This document shows, piece after piece, positions 51,468 to 60,917 of a DNA stretch of 64,000 bases. How positions within the stretch are numbered: the first letter of the stretch is position 1; the number at the start of each line of letters is the position of its first letter. The stretch comes from Nitrosovibrio sp. Nv6. GTDB taxonomy: Bacteria > Pseudomonadota > Gammaproteobacteria > Burkholderiales > Nitrosomonadaceae. Location of the stretch: contig NZ_FODX01000001.1 in the NCBI RefSeq assembly GCF_900110495.1, forward strand, positions 372,001 to 436,000, given 5' to 3'. The notes under the pieces were generated by a model. The model was given only the letters and a program-made list of their open reading frames with translations. It made no database searches and had not been told where the DNA came from. Both the position numbers and the translations under genes were made by a program.

Positions 51468-52052
51468 ATGCAACATTTCGCGATCAAAAGTTCCGCATTG
51501 CTCATCGTGTTTAATTTGGCATGTTCAAGCCGAGCGCCAGCGCAGGATTTGACCGCCCCAGATATGAACATTCGGTCCGGCTTCGAAACGGAGATGACTC
51601 AGGACACTCCGTTCGTTTATCCCCCGGCAACTCATGATCAGTTTGCGCGGCAAGGAGGCGCTCATAACAACCATAACGGGCATCAAAATGCGAACACATT
51701 TGGCAGGCCGCTCATCGTCGTGCCTGTGCCGCTGCAGGGTAATGGTATGTCTGGATTCAACAGCATGTATGGGTTCCAGTATCCCGGCAGTTACATGCCA
51801 CGAGATACACCTCTCCACAGATTCAACGGTTATGTGGTTTGTGACCCGCCCGAACTCCCCACCGAAGCAACAACTGAACCAGGCGCAGGCGCAGTGGCGC
51901 GGCGTTCGATCAAAATTACGTCAACGCGATCCCTGGCGGCCCCGGCTCATTCACAGCCATGCCCTGTGTACACCATAAATGGCGAGATTCCGAAACAAAA
52001 AAGCTACACGACGACCACGACGACGAAGCCTTCAAGGCGCAATGCACCGTAA
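51468..52052 (+). CDS. Exported protein of unknown function
   Basis: This is a 194-residue protein with a signal sequence (MQHFAIKSSALLIVFNLACS), possibly a lipoprotein (Cys at 19), and a His/Asn-rich then Pro/Thr-rich body (GGAHNNHNGHQNANTFG, FNSMYGFQYPGSYMPRDTP). Low-complexity composition suggests a disordered surface or periplasmic protein. The ATG at 51468 is chosen over an in-frame GTG at 51438. The next gene, a Bor-like lipoprotein, follows after 25 nt, so they may be co-expressed. Confidence 0.65.
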   Translation: MQHFAIKSSALLIVFNLACSSRAPAQDLTAPDMNIRSGFETEMTQDTPFVYPPATHDQFARQGGAHNNHNGHQNANTFGRPLIVVPVPLQGNGMSGFNSMYGFQYPGSYMPRDTPLHRFNGYVVCDPPELPTEATTEPGAGAVARRSIKITSTRSLAAPAHSQPCPVYTINGEIPKQKSYTTTTTTKPSRRNAP

Positions 52053-52077
52053 ATGACACGATGAGGAGAGAGCGGCA

Positions 52078-52488
52078 ATGATAACCGCAGGTATGACTGC
52101 TTCCGATTTAGTGAAGAAAAATGCTCGTGTCTGGTGTATTGCTGCTTGTATGACCGCCATTCTTGTACTGCCAGGTTGTGCCAGTTTTCAGGTCACCGTG
52201 CCGGATTCCGATCCTATCCAGCCCGAAGGACAAGCTGCTGAATATCAGAAAAAGACCATGCATGCATTCTTTTGGGGACTGGTGCTTGATCCCCAGGTTT
52301 TTGCCGCCGAATGCCACGGCCAGGGCATCAATGACGTCGTTGTCTATCGTACCCTTGCACATGATCTTGCCGGCGTCGTCACTCTGGGTCTATGGATGCC
52401 GACAGAGGTACGTTTTCGCTGCAAGGCGCCTCCCACACGACCGGGGGTGCTTCCTGTGCCGCGTAAACGGTCGCGCGCCGTGTCTTGA
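52078..52488 (+). CDS. Bor-like outer-membrane lipoprotein
   Basis: This is a 136-residue lipoprotein. The signal peptide ends in VLPGC (Cys34). The mature part has HAFFWGLVLDP, AECHGQGINDV and VVTLGLWMPTEVRFRC, matching the pattern of lambda Bor and its chromosomal Iss relatives, which sit in the outer membrane and are linked to serum survival in enterics. The role in an environmental bacterium is unknown. GAGGAGAG precedes the ATG. It lies 0.9 kb outside the phage promoter, on the opposite strand, so it may be a phage-borne moron gene or a host gene. Confidence 0.7.
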   Translation: MITAGMTASDLVKKNARVWCIAACMTAILVLPGCASFQVTVPDSDPIQPEGQAAEYQKKTMHAFFWGLVLDPQVFAAECHGQGINDVVVYRTLAHDLAGVVTLGLWMPTEVRFRCKAPPTRPGVLPVPRKRSRAVS

Positions 52489-52526
52489 AACAAGGTCAGT
52501 CAAAACAAATCAAGAGAGCCTCCATT

Positions 52527-54107
52527 ATGCCAAACGGGACTGAAAGCAACTCAAACGGACGAAGCTTCTTCAGGCTTCAAGCCGTGGAAACGGGACGACA
52601 TGAGTCTTTCAAGCAGACCCTTGAGGGCGAATACGCCTTTCGCATCGACCGCGGCGCCAATCCGCCCTTGGACACCTACAATGCCGCGACCAGGGAATTG
52701 CAGGGTATCATCCAGGCTTGCCTTGACGATGACAAGTCGCTGCGGGCGCACGGCAGTTTGTGGTCATTGAGTACGGTAGCTGTCACGGATGGCCGCCTCA
52801 TCGACAACACAGCACTACGACTGGCATTCGAAGTGCCGCAGGCACTGGCTGACCCCTCTTATTCCGGCGATTCCGCAAAGCTGCGCTTCGTCGAATGCGG
52901 CAACTCGGTTGCGGCGCTCAACGACTATCTCTTTGCCGCCGGCCTATCGATCAAGGGCTGCGGTTCCAACAACGGCCAGACCATTGCCGGTGCGCTTTCG
53001 ACGGGAACCCATGGAGGCGCCTACCTGTTCGGCGCCATGCAGGAAATGGTTGTCGGATTGCACCTCATCACCGGACCGGACAAGCACGTCTATCTGGAAC
53101 GGAAGTCCGCTCCTGTCATGCAATCTGCCTTTGCAGAGAGCATAGGCGCCGAATTCATCCGGGACGACACATTGTTCAACGCGGCACTGGTGAATTTCGG
53201 CTCCTTCGGGATCATACACGGCATCATGATCGAGACGCGGACCCTGTTCGCCCTTAATGCTGTCCGGTTCAGATTCCCTTATGGTGACACGCTCAAGGCG
53301 GCGATCACTGCATGCGATCCCATGCTGATTCCTCTGCCGCCGAAGGCCAGTGGCATATCCCGCGACAATCCCTACCACTTCGAAATTTTCTTCAATCCCA
53401 ACGAAGGTACGCCGCCTGCCGAAGCTATTGTTCTTCTCATGTACGAGACTCGTTATGATCCCGACACTTATGTTGCTCCGGAATGGAATGCCGGCGAACC
53501 GGGCCTCGGCGCATCGGGGCTGGATATCATGGGGGCGCTGGTGGGCAGGATTCCCAGTCCCTTGAACTGGCTGGCCGTGCCATTGCTGAACAGTCAGGTG
53601 AATCAGGAGTTCGCGCCCTATTTCAGGACGGCGATCATCCGCGACCTCTTCCGCGGCGAGAAGACCCTGGGCAAGACGCTGGCCTGCGGGGTGGGCATGC
53701 CCGTCTCGCGGGCGGTAGAAGCAATGGAAATCGCCTTCGGGATTTATAAGGAGGCAAACAGCGTTCTGCCGCTTATACTCTCGCACCGTTTCGTCAAGGG
53801 CACAAAAGCGCTGCTCGGATTCACCCGCTTCGATACCACGGCGGTTATGGAGATGGATGCGGTAAATACCCCTGAAACTCGCGCATTCTTCAACAGGGTC
53901 TGGGAAGCGCTCGATGCAGTCGGCATTCCTTTTACCCTGCACTGGGGTAAATACAACTCTTTTCTTACGCCGGAACGCGTGCGAGACCGCTACGGCGATG
54001 CCGCCGTGGATCAATGGCTCACCAGTCGCGAGACGCTGCTGGAAAGCGCGGCAGTACGCCGGATCTTCAACAACGACTTCACCGTGAGCGTAGGGTTGGC
54101 AAACTGA
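52527..54107 (+). CDS. FAD-binding oxidoreductase (aldonolactone-oxidase-like)
   Basis: This is a 526-residue flavoprotein of the VAO/PCMH fold family. The FAD-binding domain begins YNAATRELQGIIQACLDDD, with RAHGSLWSL and the phosphate-binding segment NGQTIAGALSTGTHGG. The C-terminal cap carries FTLHWGKYNSFLTPERVRDR, as in D-arabinono-1,4-lactone/L-gulonolactone oxidases. The substrate is probably a sugar lactone or related alcohol, but it cannot be fixed. The ATG at 52527 is preferred; a longer frame overlaps the Bor-like gene by 4 nt. Confidence 0.82.
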   Translation: MPNGTESNSNGRSFFRLQAVETGRHESFKQTLEGEYAFRIDRGANPPLDTYNAATRELQGIIQACLDDDKSLRAHGSLWSLSTVAVTDGRLIDNTALRLAFEVPQALADPSYSGDSAKLRFVECGNSVAALNDYLFAAGLSIKGCGSNNGQTIAGALSTGTHGGAYLFGAMQEMVVGLHLITGPDKHVYLERKSAPVMQSAFAESIGAEFIRDDTLFNAALVNFGSFGIIHGIMIETRTLFALNAVRFRFPYGDTLKAAITACDPMLIPLPPKASGISRDNPYHFEIFFNPNEGTPPAEAIVLLMYETRYDPDTYVAPEWNAGEPGLGASGLDIMGALVGRIPSPLNWLAVPLLNSQVNQEFAPYFRTAIIRDLFRGEKTLGKTLACGVGMPVSRAVEAMEIAFGIYKEANSVLPLILSHRFVKGTKALLGFTRFDTTAVMEMDAVNTPETRAFFNRVWEALDAVGIPFTLHWGKYNSFLTPERVRDRYGDAAVDQWLTSRETLLESAAVRRIFNNDFTVSVGLAN

Positions 54108-54216
54108 ATAACAGGAACCATAGCGTTCGGGCGAGATGTAGAGCCAATGGGAAGGTCATTGCAAGATATGGAACCCGAGCGTCATTAGCAGTAGAGCGTG
54201 ACCGGCAGAACTCCGG

Positions 54217-54248
54217 TTCCCTGATTCCCTGATTCCCTGATTCCCTGA
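54217..54248. repeat. Tandem 8-bp repeat, four copies
   Basis: TTCCCTGA occurs four times without a break between two convergent genes (FAD oxidoreductase and ThDP enzyme). It is a simple-sequence tract prone to slippage. It is not in a coding region and has no evident function. Confidence 0.9.
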
Positions 54249-54261
54249 GACAACTGCCCCA

Positions 54262-56028
54262 TCAGGCAAAAATCTGCTTGACCGTGGCTCTTATAATACC
54301 GGCCGAATCGGAATCGCCCTTCATGACCGCCAATGCATACGCCCTTGCTTGTTCCAGGGTGACATGCGGTGGCAGCGGGGGTACATCCGGATCGGTGCAG
54401 GCCTCGAGCACCACCGGTCGGTCCGCGCTCAACGCAAAATCCCAGGCGCTGCCAAGATCTTCGGGACGGTCGACCCGTATACCGTGCAAGCCGATCAGCT
54501 TTGCATAATCCGCGTAAGGAAAGTCGGGCACGTCTTGTGCCTCGTTGAATTTCGGGTCTCCCTCTGTTGCCCGCTGTTCCCACGTCACCATATTCAAATC
54601 GCGGTTATTCAGAACCATTACGATAAGCCGCGGATCGCCCCAATCATGCCAATATTTTCCGATGGTGATGAGTTCATTCATGCCATTCATCTGCATCGCG
54701 CCATCCCCTACCATGGCTATTACCACCCGGTCCGGGTAGGCAAATTTGGCTGCGATTGCATAGGGCACTCCCGATCCCATAGTGGCCAGCCCGCCCGAAA
54801 GCGACGCCATCATACCCTGACGGATCTTCAGATCCCGCGCATACCAGAAAGCCGAAGAACCCGAATCGCCAGTCAGGATGCAATTATCCGGAAGCCGCGG
54901 CGACAGTTCCCAGAATACTCTCTGCGGATTGATAGGGTTGGCCGGTTTCATGGCGCGCGCTTCAATGGTTTTCCACCATTCCGCAACATTGCTTTCTATC
55001 TGGTTGCGCCAGGTACGGTCTTCCTTCTTTTTCAATAGCGGAATCAGTAGCTTCAAAGTTTCCGCGCTGTCCCCGACAAGATTCACTTCCATGGGATAGC
55101 GGATGCTGATCATTCGGCCGTCAATGTCAATTTGTACGCCGCGCGCCTTCCCTTCCTCCGGCAGAAACTCTGAATAGGGGAAACTGGATCCAACCATCAA
55201 AAGCGTATCGCATGACGTCATCATCTCGTAGCTCGGCCTGGTACCCAGCATTCCAATGGCGCCGGTTACATATGGCAGGTCGTCGGGGACAACGGCTTTG
55301 CCCAGCAAAGCCTTCGCGATGCCGGCACCGAGCAGATTGGCTACCTGAATGACCTCGTTTGTGGCGTCCAATGCTCCGGCGCCAGCCAGGATAGCGACTT
55401 TCGAGCCGGCGTTAAGCACGTCCGCTGCCCGTTGCAAATCCTCTGCCCGAGGTACGATCCGCGGCGCCGTATATCCGGTTCCCGAATGTACGGTGCCGTG
55501 CTCATGAGGCGGCTTTTCGAAATCCATTTCCTGAATGTCGTTGGGTACAATTACGCAGCAGACATTCCGCTCAACCTGCGCGATTCGAATGGCGCGGTCC
55601 AGGACATGGCGAACCTGCGCTGGCGTAGTCACGACATGCACGTATTCGTGCGCCACATCCTTGAATAGTGAGACGAGATCGACTTCCTGCTGGTAGCTCC
55701 CTCCCAGTGCGGAACGTTTCTGTTGTCCGACAATGGCAACCACGGGCTGGTGGTCTAGCTTCGCATCATAGAGACCATTGAGCAGATGAATTGCACCTGG
55801 CCCCGAAGTCGCCAGACAAACGCCTACTTCGCCGGTGAATTTCGCATGTGCGCAAGCCATGAATGCCGACATCTCTTCGTGCCTTACCTGCACGAAATCG
55901 AGCTTATCCGAAGCACGATTTATCGCCCCCATAATGCCATTGATGCCGTCACCCGGAAGGCCGAAGATGCGCTTGATTCCCCATTCGGATAAACGGCGGA
56001 CCAGAAAATCACTGACGTTTTCTTTCAT
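54262..56028 (-). CDS. Thiamine-diphosphate enzyme, pyruvate oxidase/acetolactate synthase-like
   Basis: This is a 588-residue ThDP-dependent enzyme. The N-terminal domain has IFGLPGDGINGIMGA and the catalytic Glu region QVRHEEMSAFMACAHAKFTG; the middle domain is typical of POX-like enzymes; the C-terminal domain has the ThDP/Mg site VGDGAMQMNGMNELITIG followed by NN. Likely a 2-keto-acid oxidase or decarboxylase such as pyruvate oxidase. The C-terminal membrane-binding helix of E. coli PoxB is not obvious, so it is probably soluble. AGGAG precedes the ATG. A 240-bp gap separates it from the next gene. Confidence 0.87.
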   Translation of the reverse strand: MKENVSDFLVRRLSEWGIKRIFGLPGDGINGIMGAINRASDKLDFVQVRHEEMSAFMACAHAKFTGEVGVCLATSGPGAIHLLNGLYDAKLDHQPVVAIVGQQKRSALGGSYQQEVDLVSLFKDVAHEYVHVVTTPAQVRHVLDRAIRIAQVERNVCCVIVPNDIQEMDFEKPPHEHGTVHSGTGYTAPRIVPRAEDLQRAADVLNAGSKVAILAGAGALDATNEVIQVANLLGAGIAKALLGKAVVPDDLPYVTGAIGMLGTRPSYEMMTSCDTLLMVGSSFPYSEFLPEEGKARGVQIDIDGRMISIRYPMEVNLVGDSAETLKLLIPLLKKKEDRTWRNQIESNVAEWWKTIEARAMKPANPINPQRVFWELSPRLPDNCILTGDSGSSAFWYARDLKIRQGMMASLSGGLATMGSGVPYAIAAKFAYPDRVVIAMVGDGAMQMNGMNELITIGKYWHDWGDPRLIVMVLNNRDLNMVTWEQRATEGDPKFNEAQDVPDFPYADYAKLIGLHGIRVDRPEDLGSAWDFALSADRPVVLEACTDPDVPPLPPHVTLEQARAYALAVMKGDSDSAGIIRATVKQIFA

Positions 56029-56268
56029 GACCGGGCTCCTGGCTAATGGGACGCTACCCCAAAAACCAAAGTATTACTCGCCCAGTCCTGAACTACCGTG
56101 CGGTAAGGTACGTAAACAGACTTTTATAGCCGACCCAACCTGTAGCCGGAGATTCTGTGGAAGTGCCTTCATTTTTTGGACAACCGAATCACGCGGCAGC
56201 GGTTTGGTTGCCATGCAGGCATCATGCGAAAGGAAATATTTTTGAAGGCATATGCTTCGCTTCAACTA

Positions 56269-56880
56269 TTAGATATGAGCAACACTTACCACGCGCGGAT
56301 CGTCGGCAAACTCCAGCAGTAGCCGCCGCACACGATCCTGCCAGGCATCGGCAAACGCACTGCGCTGCGTATCGTCCGCGCGATCCTGCAGGATAGCCAT
56401 CAAACGTAGTCCCTGTGCAGGATCGCCCGGCACGGAGGAAACATCGAGTTTCACTGCCACGCTCGCGCCGCTATCAAGGCGCTTGAAAGTGATAGCGTCT
56501 CCTTCGCGGCGCTCCGCAAAGCTGAGCAACCCCTTGCGCCGGAAACGCCCCTGGATGCCATGAAAGCCGTTTTCAGCGGCGGCGCCCGTCAGCAGCGTCA
56601 GCACCTGGGCCATGACGCCCGTCGTACCCTCGTCTTCGGGCGCAGGCATATGTACGGCGATGGCGCCGCGCTCAGCGGGTTCATCCGGATAAAGCGCTGC
56701 CAGCGCGGCACGTCCCACCAGAAAGGCGCCTGCGACAGTGGGACAGGAATGCCCCGCAAGCCGCACCGCATCAAGATAGCGGTATTCGAAAACGCCTCCG
56801 TGCGCTGCGCCAAGCATAGCCGCAAACGGGTCATGAGTACGTACCACCGGAGCCTGATCATAAAAATCGGGAAAATTCAC
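56269..56880 (-). CDS. FmdE-like domain protein
   Basis: This is a 203-residue protein related to subunit E of formylmethanofuran dehydrogenase: HDPFAAMLGAAHGGVFEYRY then LAGHSCPTVAGAFLVGRAAL, the metal-binding segment of the family. It lacks the C-terminal zinc-ribbon cysteines of archaeal FmdE. In bacteria such proteins occur outside methanofuran pathways and may bind metal or pterin; the function is open. A GTG at 56880 has AAGGAG at ideal distance, whereas the upstream ATG codons do not. It lies 39 bp after a hemerythrin-domain gene, so the two look like an operon. Confidence 0.72.
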   Translation of the reverse strand: MNFPDFYDQAPVVRTHDPFAAMLGAAHGGVFEYRYLDAVRLAGHSCPTVAGAFLVGRAALAALYPDEPAERGAIAVHMPAPEDEGTTGVMAQVLTLLTGAAAENGFHGIQGRFRRKGLLSFAERREGDAITFKRLDSGASVAVKLDVSSVPGDPAQGLRLMAILQDRADDTQRSAFADAWQDRVRRLLLEFADDPRVVSVAHI

Positions 56881-56919
56881 AAGCATCTCCTTTAAAAGTT
56901 GGATCAAGCTGGACCACCG

Positions 56920-57354
56920 TCACGTATTGGCGTCGGCGGCATCGGTGTGGGTATGAGTATCGGTATTCGCAACACAGGGGTGCGACTGCAGCTGCGGAAA
57001 AAATGCGCGTTCCTCGTACCGTACGTGTGCGCGGAGAAGATCGGCGAATCTGCGCAGGCGCTCTGCCGGTTCAAGCTGGCAGGGACCTGCCCCCAGCATC
57101 CGCAACTCGGCGTGCTCGGTGAGAATACGTTCCACCGATACCGAATCGAGAGTGCCCTTCGCGACCTGTATCAGCCGTTCCTCCTGTTCGAAGTGCACGG
57201 CCAACAGCATATGCCAATGCCTCTCAACGCGCTCAACCGCAGCAGACAAGACGGCCGCGTCATTACTACTGGCAGCGCGTCGTGCGTCCCGCGCCATTAC
57301 CAGCGAGGTGTGATGTTCGCGCGACAACGAGAGCAATGCACCTATCCGGGGCAT
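56920..57354 (-). CDS. Hemerythrin-domain protein
   Basis: This is a 144-residue helical protein with the hemerythrin ligand pattern: SLSREHHTSLVMARDAR, RHWHMLLAVHFEQEERL, ILTEHAELRML and HVRYEERAFFPQL. The His/Thr/Asp-rich tail (NTDTHTHTDAADANT) could bind extra metal. It resembles the hemerythrin family linked to redox or nitrosative stress (DUF/Hr type) more than the one at 16825-17334. It precedes the FmdE-like gene on the same strand. Confidence 0.82.
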   Translation of the reverse strand: MPRIGALLSLSREHHTSLVMARDARRAASSNDAAVLSAAVERVERHWHMLLAVHFEQEERLIQVAKGTLDSVSVERILTEHAELRMLGAGPCQLEPAERLRRFADLLRAHVRYEERAFFPQLQSHPCVANTDTHTHTDAADANT

Positions 57355-57405
57355 TTCACCTCGTGATGATAAAAATTGACCATCAGAGTGTCAGGCCGGG
57401 GTTGT

Positions 57406-57972
57406 TCATTGCCTCATCGTTTTCAACGCCTCCGCCCACTTGTATAGCTCGTTCAGCAACGATACGGCCGAATTTTGGTGATGATCGTCCGGCATGAAGT
57501 TTTGGCTATCATCGAAGAGGCCAGAAACATTCTGCACCGAGACAGCTTCCATCATTGGCATCATTTTCAGCGTGGTCAACGTGAGTTTTTGTACGAAGGC
57601 TGAACGCATGCCGCCCGAGACTCCGCCATAACTCACGATCCCTGCGGGCTTGTAGTTCCATTCCTTGTAAACATAGTTGAGTGCATTCAAAAGGGAAGGC
57701 GGAGGCCCGAAATTGTATTCAGGCGTCACGAACACGTAGGCGTCCGCCGCGTTCACGCTGGCGGCCCACTTCTTCGTATGTGCGTGCTGGTAGTTCTGCC
57801 GGATGGGATGCTCCGGTTCATCGTATACCGGAAGATGGAAGTCAGCGAGGTCGACCAGCACCGCGTCAAACTTTTCATGCTGCACTGCGAGCTCATGAAA
57901 CCACTTGGCCACAGGAGGCCCCACGCGGCCCGGCCGCGTACTGCAGATGATAATATGAAGTTTAAGAGTCAT
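57406..57972 (-). CDS. NADPH-dependent FMN reductase / flavodoxin-like
   Basis: This is a 188-residue flavoprotein. The phosphate loop CSTRPGRVG and the segment PEYNFGPPPSLLNALNYVYK define the NADPH-dependent FMN reductase family. It supplies reduced flavin or reduces quinones/azo compounds. It lies 53 nt downstream of the zinc alcohol dehydrogenase on the same strand and could be part of the aromatic-oxidation cluster, though this is inferred only from position. Confidence 0.88.
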   Translation of the reverse strand: MTLKLHIIICSTRPGRVGPPVAKWFHELAVQHEKFDAVLVDLADFHLPVYDEPEHPIRQNYQHAHTKKWAASVNAADAYVFVTPEYNFGPPPSLLNALNYVYKEWNYKPAGIVSYGGVSGGMRSAFVQKLTLTTLKMMPMMEAVSVQNVSGLFDDSQNFMPDDHHQNSAVSLLNELYKWAEALKTMRQ

Positions 57973-58025
57973 ATTTTTCCTTTATTTGAATACTCTGCTT
58001 TCAAATCGAATAAAACTGCAAAAAC

Positions 58026-59135
58026 TCAGGATGCGAGTTGAATGATCGGTTTAATGGTAATGCCCTTCTCGCTGTCTTCAGCCGCCTGGTTGATCTGTTC
58101 CAGGCTGTAGAATTTCACCAGCTTGTCGAACGGAAAACGCCCCTGTCTATAAAGCTCGACAAGAGCGGGGATGAAGATATCCGGCATGCTGTCGCCTTCG
58201 ATAATTCCGATGATGCGCTTGCCCGTCGTCATCACCCCATTCACGTCGAAACCTGCCTCGGTGCCGAGAGCGGGCGCGCCGACAATGCCGCAGGTCCCGC
58301 GGATTGCCAGCGCATCAATGGCCTGCCGTAGCACCGCTGGCCGTCCGCTGGATTCAAGCGTGAAATCGGCCCCGCCACCGGTAATCTGGCGAACCGCTTC
58401 GACAGGGTCAGTCTCTTTGCTGTTCACAGTATGGGTCGCCCCAAGTTCTTTAGCCAGCTCGAGCCGGGACGGCACCACGTCCGCGGCAATAATAATGGCG
58501 GCCCCCGCCACGCGCGCCGCCATCACGGCGCTCAGTCCCACCGCACCTCCGCCGAACGCGGCGAAACTGCTGCCGGGCTTGACCTTCAGCGCGTTCATCA
58601 CGGCCCCCGCACCGGTTTGAATGCCGCAGCCGAGTGGGCCCAGCAGTTCCAGCGGCACATCCTTGGGCACCTTGATCACGTTGCGCTCGTGAGCAAGCGC
58701 ATAGGTGCCGAATGAGGATTGCCCAAAGAAATGATCATGAATTGGCCCACTCGTGTCCCGGGTGGCCGTACTCCCGTCTTCACGGGCGCCCCCGAAATTA
58801 AGCGGATAGAAATTTTCGCAATAGGTCAGATCGCCGCGCAGGCAGGGTTTGCAGTGGCCGCACCACATATAGGTCAGCACGACGTGGTCGCCTACCGCCA
58901 CTTTCTTCACGCTGCCGCCAGTTTGCTCCACCACGCCAGAACCTTCATGCCCGAGTACAACAGGCAAAGGCACGTCGTAGAGTTGGTCGCGCGCCACCAT
59001 GTCGGTGTGGCACATCCCAGTCGCAACTACCCGCACCAGCACCTCATCGGGAAGCGGTTCATTCAGATTGAGTATTTCAATCTGGAATGGGCCGCCCTTC
59101 TGTCGAATTGTCGCCGCTTTGATTTCTCTCATCAT
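58026..59135 (-). CDS. Zinc-dependent aryl-alcohol dehydrogenase-like
   Basis: This is a 369-residue medium-chain alcohol dehydrogenase. Catalytic zinc ligands Cys42, His63-Glu64 and Cys170 are in MCHTD, GHEGSG and [10 protein letters not shown]; structural zinc has Cys92, 95, 98, 106. The Rossmann motif [13 protein letters not shown] follows. It is close to benzyl/aryl-alcohol dehydrogenases of XylB type, using NAD. Downstream of a p-cresol-methylhydroxylase-type flavoprotein it would oxidise the resulting hydroxybenzyl or vanillyl alcohol to an aldehyde; this is an inference. A second ATG one codon later is also possible. Confidence 0.88.
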   Translation of the reverse strand: MMREIKAATIRQKGGPFQIEILNLNEPLPDEVLVRVVATGMCHTDMVARDQLYDVPLPVVLGHEGSGVVEQTGGSVKKVAVGDHVVLTYMWCGHCKPCLRGDLTYCENFYPLNFGGAREDGSTATRDTSGPIHDHFFGQSSFGTYALAHERNVIKVPKDVPLELLGPLGCGIQTGAGAVMNALKVKPGSSFAAFGGGAVGLSAVMAARVAGAAIIIAADVVPSRLELAKELGATHTVNSKETDPVEAVRQITGGGADFTLESSGRPAVLRQAIDALAIRGTCGIVGAPALGTEAGFDVNGVMTTGKRIIGIIEGDSMPDIFIPALVELYRQGRFPFDKLVKFYSLEQINQAAEDSEKGITIKPIIQLAS

Positions 59136-59354
59136 CAGGTTCCAATATTTATTGGACTACTCATCGAAAAATGGTCTTCGTCGATAATGGGCTCGTTGTG
59201 GCAGGTATTGAGGTGTTGCCAGGGTCCGCGGCGCAGCATTCAGCGTACAATCCACGACCGATAACGGAATCAGGTATTATATCCGCATAACAGAAGCACG
59301 ACGGGGATGCCCTTATTCGCAAATCCCGCCGTCGACCTCCTTCAACCCCTTCTG

Positions 59355-60899
59355 TTACCGGATGCCCGATTTTCCCGGTGCAAGGATTCCATTGGGATCC
59401 AGGGCGTCTTTGAGAGTCTTGTTGACTTTGCGCTGCACCGGGCCGTACGTATCGGCCACTTTGTCCATAAAGGCGGTGTTCACGCGATAGATTCCGTATC
59501 CCTGAGCTGAAAACGTGGTTACCAGTTCATCGAAGCATCTGTGTGCCGCCTTCATCTGCTCCGGGTCTGTCTTATCGTACAACACATCGACGACATGATG
59601 CATATCGCGCATACCGACAATAAATTCGCCAGAATAATCCAGTCCATGCTTGCCCAGGATCTGCTTGGTCAAGGCCATTTGTTTGAGCGTTTCGCTCCCG
59701 CGCGCCTGAGAGACCGGTGCAAACCACATCGAGCCGCCACCACCGCGCCAGTTGTACAAGGAAAATTCCTTGAGCGTCATATCTCCACGCATGAGGGCGG
59801 CGCGATAGGCAAAAGCGGGATCGCCGGCTGACTCCTTCTCGGTCAGAATCTTCCCCTTGCCGGACTTGCCAAACGCCTGCGTCACGATGTTCCAGTTCAC
59901 ATCGACCTGTTCCTGCGTGCCGTAGAGGGCCGCGTATACGTTCCAGATTCCCAGGTTATGATCTTTTGTGATTTTACGCACGGCCGCATCGGGGATCGAG
60001 CCAGGCCCGGTTACATAGTCGCTGCGCCGGGCCTTGGTCGGCGCTTCATACAAGGCATGAGCGATAACGACGGCGTTGGGGATAATACCGTTGATGCGCA
60101 ACGGCCGGATCGTTTCCACGATCTCCACGATGTCTCCCTCATCCTGGTATTGTATGACAAACGGCTTGAACACCGGCGGCGCGGGCATGAGCCAGAAACC
60201 GAATTTAGTAACAATGCCATAATTGGATTGGGTAAAAATTCCATCCAGATAGGGGCCGTATCCCCATTTGAAAACCTGCCACGTGTTGGAATTCGGCATC
60301 GAGCCCATCGCGGTACGCAGCACTTCGCCGTTCGCGAGCACGACCTCCATGCCGCAGGCGAACAGGAAATGCTCCCCATAAGGTGTGTAGCCAACCCCGC
60401 GATCCAGCGTATTGCCGACCGGTCCGGCAATCGCTGACGGGGCTGGCATCGACAGCCACAAGCCCAGCTTATGTTCGGCAATGTAGTCGTAGAGCTGTTT
60501 GTAAGTAACACCTGGCTCGACGAGCGCATACGCGAGGTCCTTATCAACTTCCAGAATGCGATTCATGCGCTTTAGATCGAGCACGATCTGGCCGTGCTCA
60601 GCCGGTGCAGCGGAGCCGTAGCCCAGGTTTTTTCCCGTTGAGATGGGCCAGATCGGCACTTTATACTGGTTGCAGATACCCACAATCTTCTGGATCTGTT
60701 CCACTGTTGTGGCCATCAGTGCCGCAGAGGGAGTATGGTCAGAGTCCGGCACCGGCATCATTGTCTTGATATAAGGTGCAAGCTGTTCCGCACTCGTAAG
60801 CACGGCTGCCTCGCCGAGAGCAGCGCGAAACTCTTTTATCGCGGCGTCAAAAGTCCGCTCGGATACGCCCTTGGGCAGTGCAATATATTTACTGGCCAT
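59355..60899 (-). CDS. VAO/4-cresol-dehydrogenase-type flavoprotein subunit
   Basis: This is a 514-residue flavoprotein. FAD domain: IWPISTGKNLGYGSA, then VEPGVTYKQLYDYI and SMPAPSAIAGPVGNTLDRGV; cap domain: KEFSLYNWRGGGGSMWFAPV and a C-terminal LKDALDPNGILAPGKSGI. This layout is that of vanillyl-alcohol oxidase, eugenol hydroxylase and the PchF subunit of p-cresol methylhydroxylase, which oxidise 4-alkylphenols, often with covalent FAD. The covalent residue cannot be fixed by eye. With a c-type cytochrome gene 1 kb upstream it most likely transfers electrons to cytochrome c rather than to oxygen. 18 nt separate it from the Tat protein gene. Confidence 0.9.
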   Translation of the reverse strand: MASKYIALPKGVSERTFDAAIKEFRAALGEAAVLTSAEQLAPYIKTMMPVPDSDHTPSAALMATTVEQIQKIVGICNQYKVPIWPISTGKNLGYGSAAPAEHGQIVLDLKRMNRILEVDKDLAYALVEPGVTYKQLYDYIAEHKLGLWLSMPAPSAIAGPVGNTLDRGVGYTPYGEHFLFACGMEVVLANGEVLRTAMGSMPNSNTWQVFKWGYGPYLDGIFTQSNYGIVTKFGFWLMPAPPVFKPFVIQYQDEGDIVEIVETIRPLRINGIIPNAVVIAHALYEAPTKARRSDYVTGPGSIPDAAVRKITKDHNLGIWNVYAALYGTQEQVDVNWNIVTQAFGKSGKGKILTEKESAGDPAFAYRAALMRGDMTLKEFSLYNWRGGGGSMWFAPVSQARGSETLKQMALTKQILGKHGLDYSGEFIVGMRDMHHVVDVLYDKTDPEQMKAAHRCFDELVTTFSAQGYGIYRVNTAFMDKVADTYGPVQRKVNKTLKDALDPNGILAPGKSGIR

Positions 60900-60917
60900 C
60901 GTTTGTTCTCCTGGGCA

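Noticed and set aside
52944-54014. 356-codon minus-strand frame opposite the FAD oxidoreductase
   Set aside because: Antisense to a conserved flavoprotein with clear motifs; GC-rich codons produce long open antisense frames.
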